Shown: positions 1 to 8,950, counted from the stretch's first letter. The stretch: DNA of 35,158 nt from Xenorhabdus yunnanensis (GCF_028598805.1 NZ_JAQRFI010000048.1:1-35158), one strand, 5' to 3'. Notes: generated by a model from the letters alone, not told the origin. Translations and numbers: made by a program.

Positions 1-78
1 CTCATCGACTTCACAGATGAGCTGAATTTCCACCTGTTCCAGCGGTAATGTGGTTACACATCGTGGGGACAATTTTTT
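1..78 (-). CDS. insB: IS1-family InsB transposase, N-terminal part only (edge)
   Basis: In the -1 frame relative to InsA, the minus strand stays open to the window edge and ends with residues ICEVDE. This corresponds to the IS1 InsB segment around the first catalytic Asp (ICEMDEQW in IS1). It is reached by frameshifting at the A6T heptamer at 72-78. The catalytic remainder is outside the window. Confidence 0.75.
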
Positions 79-329
79 AAAGTGCGAACGACAGCATTAA
101 TACTGATATGCCGTGCCCGTGCAGTGTCACGGATGCCGGCATTATTCATTGCAAGATCCACCACTTGTTCTTTTATGCCCGTCCGGCAAGCACGATAAGC
201 ATATTCAAGCTGAAAAGTACGGCGACAAGACAGGCAACGATAACGCTGACGTTCACCTTGACCTGTACCATGTTTTCTGACCGATTCAGTTTGTTGACAA
301 AATCGACATTTCACTTCTACCGTTGCCAT
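54..329 (-). CDS. insA: IS1-family InsA protein
   Basis: A 91-residue protein that matches IS1 InsA along its length. It has an N-terminal zinc-finger-like region (CRFCQ near residues 8-12, then CLSCRRTFQLEY) and a C-terminal helix-turn-helix (DTARARHISINAVVRTLKN). InsA binds the IS ends and represses transposition; the InsAB' fusion made by -1 frameshifting is the transposase. I start at the internal Met of MATVEVKC because upstream residues do not resemble the family. A slippery heptamer A AAA AAT lies on the minus strand (plus-strand positions 72-78), in the correct zero frame for a -1 shift and just before the InsA stop. Confidence 0.85.
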   Translation of the reverse strand: MATVEVKCRFCQQTESVRKHGTGQGERQRYRCLSCRRTFQLEYAYRACRTGIKEQVVDLAMNNAGIRDTARARHISINAVVRTLKNCPHDV

Positions 330-470
330 CTTATTTCCTGAAAAAGTGAGGAGTATACATGAGAAACAACAAATTGAATACGTGACCTTAAAAAACATTT
401 CTTATCAATTTATAGAAGGGAATATACTGCTAAATGTAAAGTTTAAACAAATGATAATAACTTTAATAAA

Positions 471-1019
471 TTATTCATCATTTTTGTTATTATTTGAAAA
501 CATAGTCTTAAATTGTTCAATAGCAACTTCCTGTTTATCGAAATTTATAAAATATAAGGATTGCCATTTTTGGGTTTGGATAGCTTGTTTTGATGTAGGT
601 GATACCCATGTGGGATAGACCCGAATGGCTCTTTTACCTTCTTTCATTGGACTTGAGAAAACGCCTTGGTTTATCAGGGTATGTGAGTCAAACAGAAAAA
701 TACCTTTTTGCTGCTCTGAAAAAGTCGCTATTAGGCAAAAATCAATGTTATCACTTTTGTCAAAAGGCATTAATTCTGAAGTTGAATTTGGCCTTTTCCA
801 AAGAGTGACGAATTGCCCTTGTTTACTCGGCGTTGTTTTAGCTTGACGAAAAACTATTGTTTTACCATCAAGTTGAAATCGCATGGCGCTATAGTCATGG
901 CTTTCTGTTTCGAGGCAGGGAATGGTATCCAGTTGAAGCCCTGTGGGAAGTAACAAATATGCTTTTACTTTAGTAAAAGCATCAGGAAAGTTGTCTGTCT
1001 TTGATTTTGATAATTTCAA
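471..1019 (-). CDS. MepB-family protein of unknown function
   Basis: A 182-residue protein recognised as MepB-like, the family named after the third gene of the Staphylococcus mepRAB efflux operon. Its biochemical role is unknown. Features seen are a central stretch MRFQLDGKTIVFRQAKTTP, a KQGQFVTLWKR motif and the C-terminal IRVYPTWV, all of which I associate with the family. There is no signal peptide or membrane segment, so it should be cytosolic. The start is a TTG codon at 1019, supported by an upstream GAGAGG Shine-Dalgarno sequence about 7 bases away on the minus strand. There is no mepA or mepR neighbour; it stands alone between an IS1 element and mltD, which suggests cargo. Confidence 0.7.
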   Translation of the reverse strand: MKLSKSKTDNFPDAFTKVKAYLLLPTGLQLDTIPCLETESHDYSAMRFQLDGKTIVFRQAKTTPSKQGQFVTLWKRPNSTSELMPFDKSDNIDFCLIATFSEQQKGIFLFDSHTLINQGVFSSPMKEGKRAIRVYPTWVSPTSKQAIQTQKWQSLYFINFDKQEVAIEQFKTMFSNNNKNDE

Positions 1020-1339
1020 TTTTTACCTCTCTGTTGATACTAATAAATCAATAGGATAAGGGGCTTTAAACTGGTAAATAAGTTTATTCATTTTTCTCTG
1101 ATAGTAACATCAAAAAAATCATGAATAGCTAGGAGAAATTTTTAGAATTACTAAAAGTAATACATAAGATTTTTTAGGTGAATTAATATCATAGATGCAT
1201 TAAATGATATTTATCAAGTTTGTATCAGCTCATAGTCTAGCTACGAATAACTATCAATTTATGATCACAATAATAACTTTAACTTAAAATATTATCTTAT
1301 AATTTGGATATAATAGTTATATTGAGTTTATTGATTATA

Positions 1340-1364
1340 CTGCAACTCGAAGTTAGTCAGGTAT
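1340..1364. repeat. Half copy of a dispersed repeat also present near 24919
   Basis: CTGCAACTCGAAGTTAGTC followed by AGGTAT resembles the reverse complement of positions 24919-24943 (ATACCCG...TTGCAG), about 18 of 25 bases by eye. This is consistent with a REP/ERIC-like intergenic repeat family in the genome. Confidence 0.35.
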
Positions 1365-1373
1365 AGAGGAATA

Positions 1374-1399
1374 GCGCTCTGTCCATAAGGACAGGGCGC
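1374..1399 (-). terminator. Hairpin downstream of mltD
   Basis: GCGCTCTGTCC and GGACAGGGCGC form an 11-bp stem (one G-T pair) with loop ATAA, 26 bases past the mltD stop. There is no long T run on the minus-strand side, so it may be a weak or Rho-assisted terminator. Confidence 0.55.
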
Positions 1400-1424
1400 C
1401 ATACATTGGAAAGAATAAATACAC

Positions 1425-2756
1425 TTAATTAAGATAAAGCATCAGAGCCATACCCGGCTTCATATCTTTGATTTTGACGTTTTTATTCCAATTCTGTAGA
1501 TCATTAGGGTTTATACCGTGGAGTTTAGCGATGCTGAAAAATGAATCACCTTTTCGTACATGATAGGTGACTGGGCCTTTATTATCGATTTTCAGCACTT
1601 GACCGATCTTGAGCCGATCAGCGGTTTTTAAACTGTTCAATCTCTGCAATTCTCGGTGAGTAGTATTGAAGCGCTTCGCAATCGCTGACAGTGTATCTCC
1701 TGACCGAACCGTATAATGGCTTTGTTGTTGTAACTTGCGGGTATTGTGCACAACAGCCAGTCGGATGTCGTTCAAGACTTCTTTATTTTCCAAAGAAGTT
1801 TTAAATTGGCCTACGTTCTTTCTTGGTAGCATGATGTAATACGGCCCATGAGGAGACGTCATACCTCGTTTATATCCTGGGTTATATGCCTTGATTGATG
1901 TCAACGATAGTCCGGCTAGTTCAGCCGCTTGTGACAACATGATTTGTTGTCCTACTTCCACTTTAGCCAGTGCTTGCTGGTTGTTAGGCTTAGGGAGTTC
2001 GAAAATAAATTTTTCGTCATGACGAATAATATTACTCAGTGCCAATATTTTGGGGACATAATGCATTGTTTCCCGCGGCAGTGATAACGACCAAAAATCT
2101 GTTGGCTTTCCTTGTGCTTTATTTTCTCTGATAGCACGCATAACCCGACCTTCGCCACTGTTATAGGCGGCAATGGTCAAAAGCCAATCCCCATTAAATC
2201 TTGTATTGAGGTATTGAAGCATATCAAGAGCGCCCGCTGTTGATGCAGCAATGTCACGACGCGCATCGTACCATTTATCTTGCTTCAGGCCATAATGACG
2301 GCCTGTACTTGGGATAATCTGCCATAAACCTGCGGCTTTGGCGTAGGAAGTGGCATGAGGGTCAAAAGAACTCTCAACTATAGGCAGCAATATCAGCTCC
2401 ATTGGCATATGTCGATTATCAAGCTGATCAACTATCCAATAAATATATGGCCCTGCACGTAACATCACATTTTGGAGATGTTTCTTGTGTTTTAAATAGT
2501 AACTTTGTTGTTCGCTCACCCTGATATTGTCAGGAATTCCCATCTTCAACTCATCGCGGATATGTCCCCATAAATCTTGCTGGGCTGTCGGACTTTCCTT
2601 CCAGTTTGCAGCATCTTCTGGTTCTGCAATACCGTCTATTTTCTGATTCGTTGAAGACATCTTCTGTGCTTGTTGCTGGGAAGGAGCCTTTGGTTGCAGA
2701 CTCGATTGGCATCCAGCAAGAAGCACAGAGGCGAGCAAGATAGCTTTTGTCTTCAT
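1425..2756 (-). CDS. mltD: Membrane-bound lytic murein transglycosylase D
   Basis: A 443-residue outer-membrane lipoprotein that cleaves the MurNAc-GlcNAc bond of peptidoglycan, forming 1,6-anhydromuramic acid. Residues 1-16 are a lipoprotein signal with lipobox LLAGC (Cys16). The Slt family catalytic domain spans about 110-220 with VESSFDP, where Glu128 is the expected catalytic acid, followed by AAGLWQIIPSTGRHYGL and the AAYNSGEGRV motif. Two LysM peptidoglycan-binding repeats follow at about 348-391 (HYTVRSGDTL) and 398-442 (YHVRKGDSF). E. coli MltD has the same plan and similar length. It lies next to gloB in the same orientation, as in E. coli, 72 bases apart. Confidence 0.97.
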   Translation of the reverse strand: MKTKAILLASVLLAGCQSSLQPKAPSQQQAQKMSSTNQKIDGIAEPEDAANWKESPTAQQDLWGHIRDELKMGIPDNIRVSEQQSYYLKHKKHLQNVMLRAGPYIYWIVDQLDNRHMPMELILLPIVESSFDPHATSYAKAAGLWQIIPSTGRHYGLKQDKWYDARRDIAASTAGALDMLQYLNTRFNGDWLLTIAAYNSGEGRVMRAIRENKAQGKPTDFWSLSLPRETMHYVPKILALSNIIRHDEKFIFELPKPNNQQALAKVEVGQQIMLSQAAELAGLSLTSIKAYNPGYKRGMTSPHGPYYIMLPRKNVGQFKTSLENKEVLNDIRLAVVHNTRKLQQQSHYTVRSGDTLSAIAKRFNTTHRELQRLNSLKTADRLKIGQVLKIDNKGPVTYHVRKGDSFFSIAKLHGINPNDLQNWNKNVKIKDMKPGMALMLYLN

Positions 2757-2828
2757 GTTATTTTTCGACCTTTGCCTAAAAGGTGAGCAATAATACTGAC
2801 CTATTACGTAGAAGACAACCCAACAAAA

Positions 2829-3584
2829 TTAAAATCGATCTTTATAAGCCCTTAATTGCTGAAAAACAGAAGAAAGTGATATTGAATTGGGTTTGATACC
2901 GATATTTTTTTGTAAATCAATGTCGTGGCAATTTAAGAAAACATTAATTTTTTTCTCTGTTTGTAAATTGGTTGGAACTGTTGCTTGGTTATTTTCACGT
3001 AATTTAAGAATTTCTTGGTAATAATCGTGAATAATCAGATTATTCGGTAATACTGCTTTTGCAAATTTCATATTTGCTACAGTATATTCGTGAGCACAAC
3101 AGATCAATGTATCGTTGGGTAGTAATAAAATTTTCTCAAGAGAGGAAAACATTTGCTCGGCTGTACCTTCAAATAGACGTCCACAACCGCCAGAAAATAG
3201 AGTATCTCCACAAAATAGGTAGGGGGCCTGATAGAATGCAATGTGACCAAGTGTATGCCCTGGCAGTTCCATAATACGGAAAGAAAAACTTCCTATTTCA
3301 ATGGTGTTATTTTCATGGACAATATGGGTTGCTCCTTTTTGTTGCGTCTCCTCAGGGCCATATACGGGTAATTCGGGGTGTTGTTTGAGTAGCCCGGAAA
3401 CTCCGCCAACGTGATCATAATGGTGGTGTGTCAGCAGAATAGCGGCGGGAATAAGTTGGTTTGTTGCTAGAATATCAATGACAGGCGCTGATTCAGCGGG
3501 GTCGATAATGACACAATGTTTATGTTCATCACAAAGTAACCAAATGTAGTTATCCGAAAGGGCAGAAATCCTGATAAGCTCCAT
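2829..3584 (-). CDS. gloB: Hydroxyacylglutathione hydrolase (glyoxalase II)
   Basis: A 251-residue cytosolic metallo-beta-lactamase-fold enzyme that hydrolyses S-lactoylglutathione to D-lactate and glutathione, the second step of methylglyoxal detoxification. Metal-binding motifs are visible: THHHYDH, the LPGHTLGH His, the FCGDTLFSGGCGRLFEG Asp segment and CAHEYT. The C-terminal RAYKDRF is typical. I choose the Met of MELIRISALSDNYIW as start: it gives exactly the E. coli length, and the longer in-frame extension upstream (to 3668) would overlap the divergent yafS gene and run through a tandem repeat. It is divergent from yafS and followed by mltD. Confidence 0.96.
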   Translation of the reverse strand: MELIRISALSDNYIWLLCDEHKHCVIIDPAESAPVIDILATNQLIPAAILLTHHHYDHVGGVSGLLKQHPELPVYGPEETQQKGATHIVHENNTIEIGSFSFRIMELPGHTLGHIAFYQAPYLFCGDTLFSGGCGRLFEGTAEQMFSSLEKILLLPNDTLICCAHEYTVANMKFAKAVLPNNLIIHDYYQEILKLRENNQATVPTNLQTEKKINVFLNCHDIDLQKNIGIKPNSISLSSVFQQLRAYKDRF

Positions 3585-3601
3585 TATACGCCTCGTTTTC
3601 A

Positions 3602-3631
3602 TAGTAGGTTTTAGTAGGTTTATAGTAGGTT
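3602..3631. repeat. Three tandem copies of TAGTAGGTTT
   Basis: Copies at 3602-3611, 3612-3621 and 3623-3631 (the last separated by one A) lie in the 61-base region between the divergent gloB and yafS starts, so in the leader of one or both genes. Confidence 0.8.
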
Positions 3632-3645
3632 GGAAGGAAGATGAC

Positions 3646-4365
3646 ATGCAATCAGCACGTTCAATCAAGCAAATAACCCTCCCTGCTTCTTGGGCCGAGT
3701 TACCGTGGGGAGAATATTACCGTGTCGCTCTGGAACGTCAATTGGAACCGTGGTGGCCAAAAATCTTTGGCTTTCATTTAGTGAAAGTCGGTAACTTAAG
3801 CGCTGAAATTGACACCCGTTCCTGTTTGATCCGCCATCAAGTCAATATTGGATTGCCGGGGAAAAATATGGATGTCATTGCTGATCCCAACTACCTCCCT
3901 TTTGAAAGTAAATCTGTTGATGCCTGTTTGTTGGCACATATGTTGTCTTATAGTATTGATCCGCATTGGTTATTGAGGGAAGTGGATAGGATCATGATCG
4001 ACGATGGGTGGTTGGTGATCAGTGGTTTTAATCCAATAAGTATATTGGGTTTAAGGAAAATGATTTCCCCAATATGCCGCCGACAATCTTGTAAGGTTCA
4101 GATGTTTTCAATGCTACGCCAATTAGATTGGCTGCGCCTTCTTAATTATGAAATCATTCATCATGCTAATTTCCATGTTTTACCGTGGCACAAAAATGAA
4201 AAGAGTCTTTATAGCCTCAATGCGTCAATATTTGGTTGTCTGAATGTGATTATTGCCCGCAAGCGGACAATACCTTTGACATTAAATCCCATGCGAACAA
4301 AATTGTTGAAACCGAAATTCAGTAATGCGTTGGGGGCGGTGAAGAAGATTCACCGACGCTCTTAA
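3646..4365 (+). CDS. yafS: YafS-like SAM-dependent methyltransferase
   Basis: A 239-residue predicted class I methyltransferase matching E. coli YafS, whose substrate is not established. The N-terminus LPASWAELPWGEYYR and the fold elements (DVIADPNYLPFESKSVD, then HMLSYSIDPHWLLREVDRI, then DGWLVISGFNP) fit a Methyltransf_11-type Rossmann domain; the canonical glycine-rich SAM loop is poorly developed. The position between gloB and rnhA is exactly that of E. coli. GGAAGG precedes the ATG. It converges on rnhA with only 7 bases between stop codons. Confidence 0.85.
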   Translation: MQSARSIKQITLPASWAELPWGEYYRVALERQLEPWWPKIFGFHLVKVGNLSAEIDTRSCLIRHQVNIGLPGKNMDVIADPNYLPFESKSVDACLLAHMLSYSIDPHWLLREVDRIMIDDGWLVISGFNPISILGLRKMISPICRRQSCKVQMFSMLRQLDWLRLLNYEIIHHANFHVLPWHKNEKSLYSLNASIFGCLNVIIARKRTIPLTLNPMRTKLLKPKFSNALGAVKKIHRRS

Positions 4366-4372
4366 GGATGGA

Positions 4373-4843
4373 TTAATTTTCGTTTTCAATATAGCCAGTA
4401 TCGGCCTGAGTAGGGTTATTGGCGGCTGCGCGAGCCAGTTCATCACATAACTCATTTTCCCGATGCCCGGCGTGGCCTTTGACCCAGCGCCAATCAATGT
4501 CATGGCGCGAAATAGCTTTATCAAGTCGCTGCCAGAGATCAACATTGACGACAGGAGATTTGTCCGCTTTTTTCCAGCCGCGTTTTTTCCAGTTGTGGAT
4601 CCATTGAGTGATCCCTTGGCGTACATACTGGCTGTCCGTCGTCAAAATCACATTACAGGGGCGCTTAAGCGTTTCCAGCCCTATTATAGCCGCCATTAAT
4701 TCCATACGATTATTGGTTGTGTGAAAATAACCGCCATTCAAGGTTTTTTCTTGCTGTTGGTAGCGCAGTAAAACGCCATATCCGCCGGGACCAGGATTGC
4801 CGAGACAAGAACCATCGGTGAAAATTTCTACCTGTTTGCTCAT
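4373..4843 (-). CDS. rnhA: Ribonuclease HI
   Basis: A 156-residue endonuclease that degrades the RNA strand of RNA-DNA hybrids, removing R-loops and primers. It aligns without gaps to E. coli RNase HI over most of its length. Catalytic residues are present: Asp10 ([16 protein letters not shown]), Glu48 (NNRMELMAA), Asp70 ([11 protein letters not shown]), His124 (VKGHAGH) and Asp134 (CDELARAAA). The basic handle [10 protein letters not shown] is retained. It is divergent from dnaQ with 63 bases between the starts, which must contain both promoters, as in E. coli. Confidence 0.98.
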   Translation of the reverse strand: MSKQVEIFTDGSCLGNPGPGGYGVLLRYQQQEKTLNGGYFHTTNNRMELMAAIIGLETLKRPCNVILTTDSQYVRQGITQWIHNWKKRGWKKADKSPVVNVDLWQRLDKAISRHDIDWRWVKGHAGHRENELCDELARAAANNPTQADTGYIENEN

Positions 4844-4906
4844 CTTTGGTAGACTCTTCCTATATCATCTTTAATCAAAACTCTAAGTCTGACACAAAAA
4901 AACACT

Positions 4907-5656
4907 ATGAGCACTGCTATTACCCGCCAAATAGTCCTCGATACCGAAACAACCGGTATGAACAAGTTAGGTGTTCACTATGAGGGACACAACATCATTG
5001 AGATTGGTGCTGTGGAAGTTATCAACCGTCGTCTGACAGGACGCCATTTCCATATTTATATTAAGCCGGAACGTTTGGTTGATCCGGAAGCGTTTGAAGT
5101 TCACGGCATCAGTGATGAGTTTTTGCAGGATAAACCGAAATTTGCTGATATCGCTGATGAATTCATTGAGTTTATTCGTGGTGCTGAGTTGATTATTCAT
5201 AACGCAACGTTTGATATCGGCTTTATGGATTATGAGTTCAGTAAACTGAATCGAGATATTCCACCAACCGCTGATTTTTGTACTATTACAGATAGTTTGG
5301 TGTTGGCAAGGGTACTTTTCCCTGGCAAGCGTAATAACCTCGATGCGTTGTGTGATCGTTACCTTATCGATAACTCAAAACGTACTCTCCACGGAGCATT
5401 GCTCGATGCCGAGATTCTGTCTGATGTTTATCTGGCAATGACAGGTGGTCAGACATCATTGGCATTTTCAATGGAAGGTGAAGTATCAGGCAATGCTCAG
5501 GTTGCAGAAATCAAGAAGGTTACTCGTCCGCAGACTGGGCTGAAAATTGTTTATGCTTCTGATGAAGAATTAATTCAGCATGAATCTCGTTTGGATCTGG
5601 TGGAAAAGAAAGGGGGAAGCTGTCTTTGGCGTTCAAAACCTGAACCGCTACATTGA
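4907..5656 (+). CDS. dnaQ: DNA polymerase III epsilon subunit (3'-5' proofreading exonuclease)
   Basis: A 249-residue proofreading subunit of the replicative polymerase core, partner of DnaE (alpha) and HolE (theta). The DEDDh exonuclease domain covers about 1-180: ExoI DTETTG with Asp12 and Glu14, ExoII HNATFDIGFMDYE with Asp103, ExoIII with His162 and Asp167 (LHGALLDAEI). The C-terminal tail from about 190, which binds the alpha subunit, ends in KKGGSCLWRSKPEPLH. Length and residue numbering follow E. coli DnaQ. tRNA-Asp lies downstream, as in E. coli. Confidence 0.98.
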   Translation: MSTAITRQIVLDTETTGMNKLGVHYEGHNIIEIGAVEVINRRLTGRHFHIYIKPERLVDPEAFEVHGISDEFLQDKPKFADIADEFIEFIRGAELIIHNATFDIGFMDYEFSKLNRDIPPTADFCTITDSLVLARVLFPGKRNNLDALCDRYLIDNSKRTLHGALLDAEILSDVYLAMTGGQTSLAFSMEGEVSGNAQVAEIKKVTRPQTGLKIVYASDEELIQHESRLDLVEKKGGSCLWRSKPEPLH

Positions 5657-5794
5657 TAAAACAGGAGAAAAAAGGGGGTAAATGCTTGGCTGAGGTGAAA
5701 AACTGTGCAAACGAAACCTTTTGTTATAAAAAGCGATTGACGGATTTTACTGTAGCCCGTATTATCCACCCCGTTCTTAACCAGAACGCCATGC

Positions 5795-5871
5795 GGTGCG
5801 GTAGTTCAGTTGGTTAGAATACCGGCCTGTCACGCCGGGGGTCGCGGGTTCGAGTCCCGTCCGCACCGCCA
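5795..5871 (+). tRNA. aspV: tRNA-Asp (anticodon GTC)
   Basis: A 77-base tRNA with encoded CCA. The acceptor arms GGTGCGG and CCGCACC pair fully, the anticodon GTC lies at 5829-5831 in a CC-TGTCACG loop, and the T arm is GCGGGTTCGAGTCCCGT. Its place after dnaQ matches E. coli aspV, whose name I use by synteny. Confidence 0.97.
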
Positions 5872-5880
5872 GAATTTATA

Positions 5881-5911
5881 AGCCCTGAGTTTTTAACTCG
5901 GGGCTTTTTTT
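5881..5911 (+). terminator. Rho-independent terminator after tRNA-Asp
   Basis: AGCCCTGAGTT and AACTCGGGGCT form an 11-bp stem (one G-T pair) around TTT, followed by a run of seven T. Confidence 0.9.
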
Positions 5912-5927
5912 GCATTTGCAGAAAATC

Positions 5928-6473
5928 TCAAATCAACTTATAGAAATACGTAGTTCCTGAACATTCTCCATTGGAATTAATGGCAAAGTCTGGTATCTGC
6001 CCGACTTCAATAAAACCACATTTTCGATACAGCGCTGAAGCCGGATCATTGGTGCGTGTATCCAAAACCAGCAAATTGCGCTGATGCTGTTTTGCTAAAA
6101 ATTCTAATTCATCCATCAGTATTCGACCGATGCCTCGCTGGCGATAAGCAGTGTGTACCATCAATTTTTCTACATCTGCGCGGTGCAGACCGTTCTTTTT
6201 CTTGCAGAGGGAAAGTTGCACTGAACCTGTGATGTTCTCACCTTCCTGAGCGACCAACAGCAATCGATGACCGGATGTAAGATCTGCCTCGACATCTTGC
6301 CAATATTGCTCCGCTTCGTTTTCTTCCAGTGGTGCAATAAATCCGATGGAGGCATCACTTTCGACACAATCTTGAAGTAAGTGAATCAGCCCATCACGTT
6401 TTGTATTAATAGAAGCTAATTGCATGATAGTTGGTGCTGATATTGAATCAGATGTAGGGTTGAGTTTTGTCAT
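5928..6473 (-). CDS. GNAT-family N-acetyltransferase
   Basis: A 181-residue acetyl-CoA-dependent acetyltransferase. The GNAT core lies in the C-terminal two thirds: beta4 MVHTAYRQRG followed by the acetyl-CoA loop RQRGIGRILMDELE, then LLVLDTRTNDPASALYRKCGF (alpha4 region) and the final FYKLI. The substrate cannot be told; the LxTRTND-ASALY-KxGF pattern is shared with small-molecule and antibiotic acetyltransferases. The first ATG has no clear ribosome site; Met17 (position 6425) would also leave an intact domain. It replaces what follows aspV in E. coli and converges on the tRNA terminator. Confidence 0.85.
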   Translation of the reverse strand: MTKLNPTSDSISAPTIMQLASINTKRDGLIHLLQDCVESDASIGFIAPLEENEAEQYWQDVEADLTSGHRLLLVAQEGENITGSVQLSLCKKKNGLHRADVEKLMVHTAYRQRGIGRILMDELEFLAKQHQRNLLVLDTRTNDPASALYRKCGFIEVGQIPDFAINSNGECSGTTYFYKLI

Positions 6474-6955
6474 TTATTATTGATTTTTGAACAAGAGGTG
6501 ATTAAATACCATACAGTAAGATTTTTGCGATGTATATGGCAATAATGGGAGGGAAATAGTGAAATGATGAGTAGGAAAATTATGAAATCTACCGCTCCCT
6601 GAATCAGTAAATGTTTCGAGTCAGAGAGTATTATCACTTTTATAATCATGATCCTAGCTTGGCAGAAAAACTCACTCTTTTGGTCTTGATTAACTTGTTA
6701 AGTATCGTGTCTAATACATCTCTTTCCTATTGCGCAAATCACGGTATGAAATAATTCCTCATTTGCGCAAATTCGCCTTCAGTTGCACGCATTGGCCTGA
6801 GAATGCATAGAAACAACGGGGTAAATCAAAGAATTGTTACCAAAGGAAAATTAATATAGTTCTCCTTATCCGGTATTAATGATTGCGGTTTATACGCCGC
6901 GCTGCGAAAATTAATTCTTAGTTCACTAACACTTTTATCCGACTTGGAGTAAAGA
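6474..6955 (+). promoter_or_regulatory. Long tktA leader/promoter region
   Basis: About 480 bases with no convincing ORF. It should hold the tktA promoter(s) and the GNAT gene promoter. The most striking content is a pair of TGCGCA-centred palindromes (6729-6739 and 6761-6772). GGAG lies 8 bases before the tktA ATG. Confidence 0.6.
6729..6772. promoter_or_regulatory. Paired palindromes, candidate operator
   Basis: ATTGCGCAAAT at 6729-6739 and the perfect palindrome ATTTGCGCAAAT at 6761-6772. Their centres are 33 bases apart, about three helical turns. That is the geometry of two operators on the same DNA face; the binding protein is unknown. Confidence 0.4.
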
Positions 6956-8950
6956 ATGACCACTCGTAAAACCCTTGCTAATGCTATCCGCTTCTTGAGC
7001 ATGGACGCTGTGCAGAAAGCAAAATCAGGGCATCCTGGAGCACCAATGGGAATGGCTGACATTGCCGAAGTGCTGTGGCGCGACTATCTGAACCATAACC
7101 CTTCTAACCCTAACTGGGCTGATCGTGACCGTTTCGTGTTATCCAATGGTCACGGCTCTATGCTGATTTACAGCTTGCTGCATCTGACGGGTTATGATGT
7201 TTCTATTGATGATTTGAAAAATTTCCGTCAATTGCACTCTAAAACTCCAGGCCATCCAGAGTATGGCTATACTCCCGGCGTAGAAACCACTACTGGCCCA
7301 TTGGGGCAGGGTATTGCCAACGCAGTAGGTTTTGCGATTGCCGAACGTACACTGGCAGCACAATTCAACCGCCCAAGCCATGATATCGTCGATCACTACA
7401 CTTATGTGTTCATGGGTGATGGCTGTATGATGGAAGGGATCTCCCATGAAGTTTGCTCTTTGGCGGGCACACTGAAACTGGGCAAATTGATCGCATTCTA
7501 TGATGACAATGGTATTTCTATTGATGGTGAAGTAGAAGGCTGGTTCACCGATGATACTGCAGCACGCTTTGAAGCCTATGGCTGGCATGTTATCCGTGGC
7601 GTAGATGGCCATGACTCTGACGCTATTGCAGCAGCCATTGAAGCAGCACGTAAAGAGACAGGTAAACCATCCTTGTTGATGTGCAAAACCATTATCGGCT
7701 TTGGTTCACCAAACAAAGCAGGTAAAGAAGAATGTCACGGTGCTCCGCTGGGTGATGCTGAAATTGAAGCAACTCGTAAGGCTCTGGGCTGGGAACATCC
7801 TGCGTTTGACGTTCCTCAGGACATTTATGCTGGCTGGAACGCTCAGGAAGCAGGCAAAACCAAAGAAACCGCTTGGGAAGAGAAATTTGCTGCATATGCC
7901 AACGCTCATCCAGAACTGGCTGCTGAATTCACCCGCCGTACTAGTGGTGAACTGCCAGCGAACTGGGAAGCAGAATCCAAGGCATTCATTGAAAACCTGC
8001 AACAGAATCCAGCCTCCATTGCCAGCCGTAAGGCATCACAAAACGCATTGGAAGCATTCGGTAAAGTTCTGCCAGAATTCATGGGTGGCTCTGCTGACTT
8101 AGCACCAAGTAACCTGACCATATGGTCAGGCTCCAAGCCACTGAACGAAGTTCAGGACGGTAACTACATTCACTATGGTGTGCGTGAATTCGGTATGTCT
8201 GCCATTATGAACGGTATCGCACTGCATGGTGGTTTTGTGCCTTATGGCGCAACATTCCTGATGTTCGTGGAATATGCCCGTAACGCTGTACGTATGGCGG
8301 CACTGATGAAAGTGCGTAGCATCTTCGTTTATACCCACGATTCCATCGGTCTGGGTGAAGATGGCCCAACCCATCAGCCAGTAGAGCAGATTGCCAGCCT
8401 GCGTGTAACTCCAAACATGAGTACATGGCGTCCATGTGACCAAGTTGAATCTGCGGTGGCGTGGAAATATGCAATTGAGCGCAAAGATGGCCCAACCTCA
8501 CTGATCTTCTCCCGTCAAAATCTGGCACAGCAGGAGCGTACTGCTGAGCAATTGGCGAATATCGAGAAAGGTGCTTACATCCTGAAAGATTGTGCAGGTC
8601 AGCCTGAGTTGATTTTGATTGCAACGGGTTCTGAAATGGAATTGGCTGTGAAAGCGGCTGAACAACTGAGTGCTGAAGGCCGTCAGGTTCGCGTGGTTTC
8701 CATGCCATCTACTGATGCTTTCGATAAGCAGGATGCTGCATACCGTGAAGCGGTACTGCCAGCGGCAGTTTCTGCTCGTGTTGCCATCGAAGCAGGTATT
8801 TCTGATTACTGGTTCAAATACGTTGGCATCAATGGTGCTATCGTTGGTATGACGACTTTCGGTGAATCTGCACCTGCTGATGCTCTGTTCAAAGAATTTG
8901 GTTTCACTGTTGAAAATGTGGTAGCCAAGGCATCAGCTTTGCTGAAATAA
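6956..8950 (+). CDS. tktA: Transketolase
   Basis: A 664-residue thiamine-diphosphate enzyme that moves two-carbon ketol units between xylulose-5-P and ribose-5-P or erythrose-4-P in the pentose phosphate pathway. The N-terminal TPP domain shows [31 protein letters not shown] and the TPP motif GDGCMMEG followed by DDNGI. The Pyr domain has [16 protein letters not shown] and [16 protein letters not shown]. The C-terminal domain begins near LILIATGSE and ends ASALLK. E. coli TktA is 663 residues. It lies directly upstream of epd-pgk-fbaA but has its own terminator, so it is a separate unit. I chose tktA over tktB from this synteny. Confidence 0.97.
   Translation: MTTRKTLANAIRFLSMDAVQKAKSGHPGAPMGMADIAEVLWRDYLNHNPSNPNWADRDRFVLSNGHGSMLIYSLLHLTGYDVSIDDLKNFRQLHSKTPGHPEYGYTPGVETTTGPLGQGIANAVGFAIAERTLAAQFNRPSHDIVDHYTYVFMGDGCMMEGISHEVCSLAGTLKLGKLIAFYDDNGISIDGEVEGWFTDDTAARFEAYGWHVIRGVDGHDSDAIAAAIEAARKETGKPSLLMCKTIIGFGSPNKAGKEECHGAPLGDAEIEATRKALGWEHPAFDVPQDIYAGWNAQEAGKTKETAWEEKFAAYANAHPELAAEFTRRTSGELPANWEAESKAFIENLQQNPASIASRKASQNALEAFGKVLPEFMGGSADLAPSNLTIWSGSKPLNEVQDGNYIHYGVREFGMSAIMNGIALHGGFVPYGATFLMFVEYARNAVRMAALMKVRSIFVYTHDSIGLGEDGPTHQPVEQIASLRVTPNMSTWRPCDQVESAVAWKYAIERKDGPTSLIFSRQNLAQQERTAEQLANIEKGAYILKDCAGQPELILIATGSEMELAVKAAEQLSAEGRQVRVVSMPSTDAFDKQDAAYREAVLPAAVSARVAIEAGISDYWFKYVGINGAIVGMTTFGESAPADALFKEFGFTVENVVAKASALLK

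Larger units (their letters stand above)
1..345 (-). mobile_element. IS1-family insertion sequence, partial (cut by left edge)
   Basis: The segment reads on the minus strand as the start of an IS1-type element: an InsA-like ORF followed by the beginning of InsB in the -1 frame. The rest of insB and the distal inverted repeat lie outside the window. I could not define the proximal terminal repeat with certainty; it should lie between the insA start at 329 and about 400. It is therefore unknown whether the copy is intact. Confidence 0.8.
1020..1424. other. AT-rich intergenic stretch, no gene seen
   Basis: About 400 bases between mepB-like and mltD with no credible ORF on either strand. The left half should hold the promoter of the MepB-family gene; the right half holds a dispersed-repeat half element near 1340-1364 and a strong hairpin at 1374-1399 behind mltD. 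Confidence 0.5.

Noticed and set aside
3585-3668. Longer GloB with 28 extra N-terminal residues
   Set aside because: The extension runs through the tandem repeat and overlaps yafS; the internal Met gives the exact family start and length.
5881-5911. tRNA-Asp 3' end as an integration (att) site for an island
   Set aside because: No repeat of the tRNA 3' end was seen further on, and no integrase is nearby.
7139-7612. Long antisense ORF within tktA (and similar antisense frames in epd, fbaA and gabD)
   Set aside because: Shadow frames of strongly coding genes with biased codons; no family resemblance and no ribosome sites.
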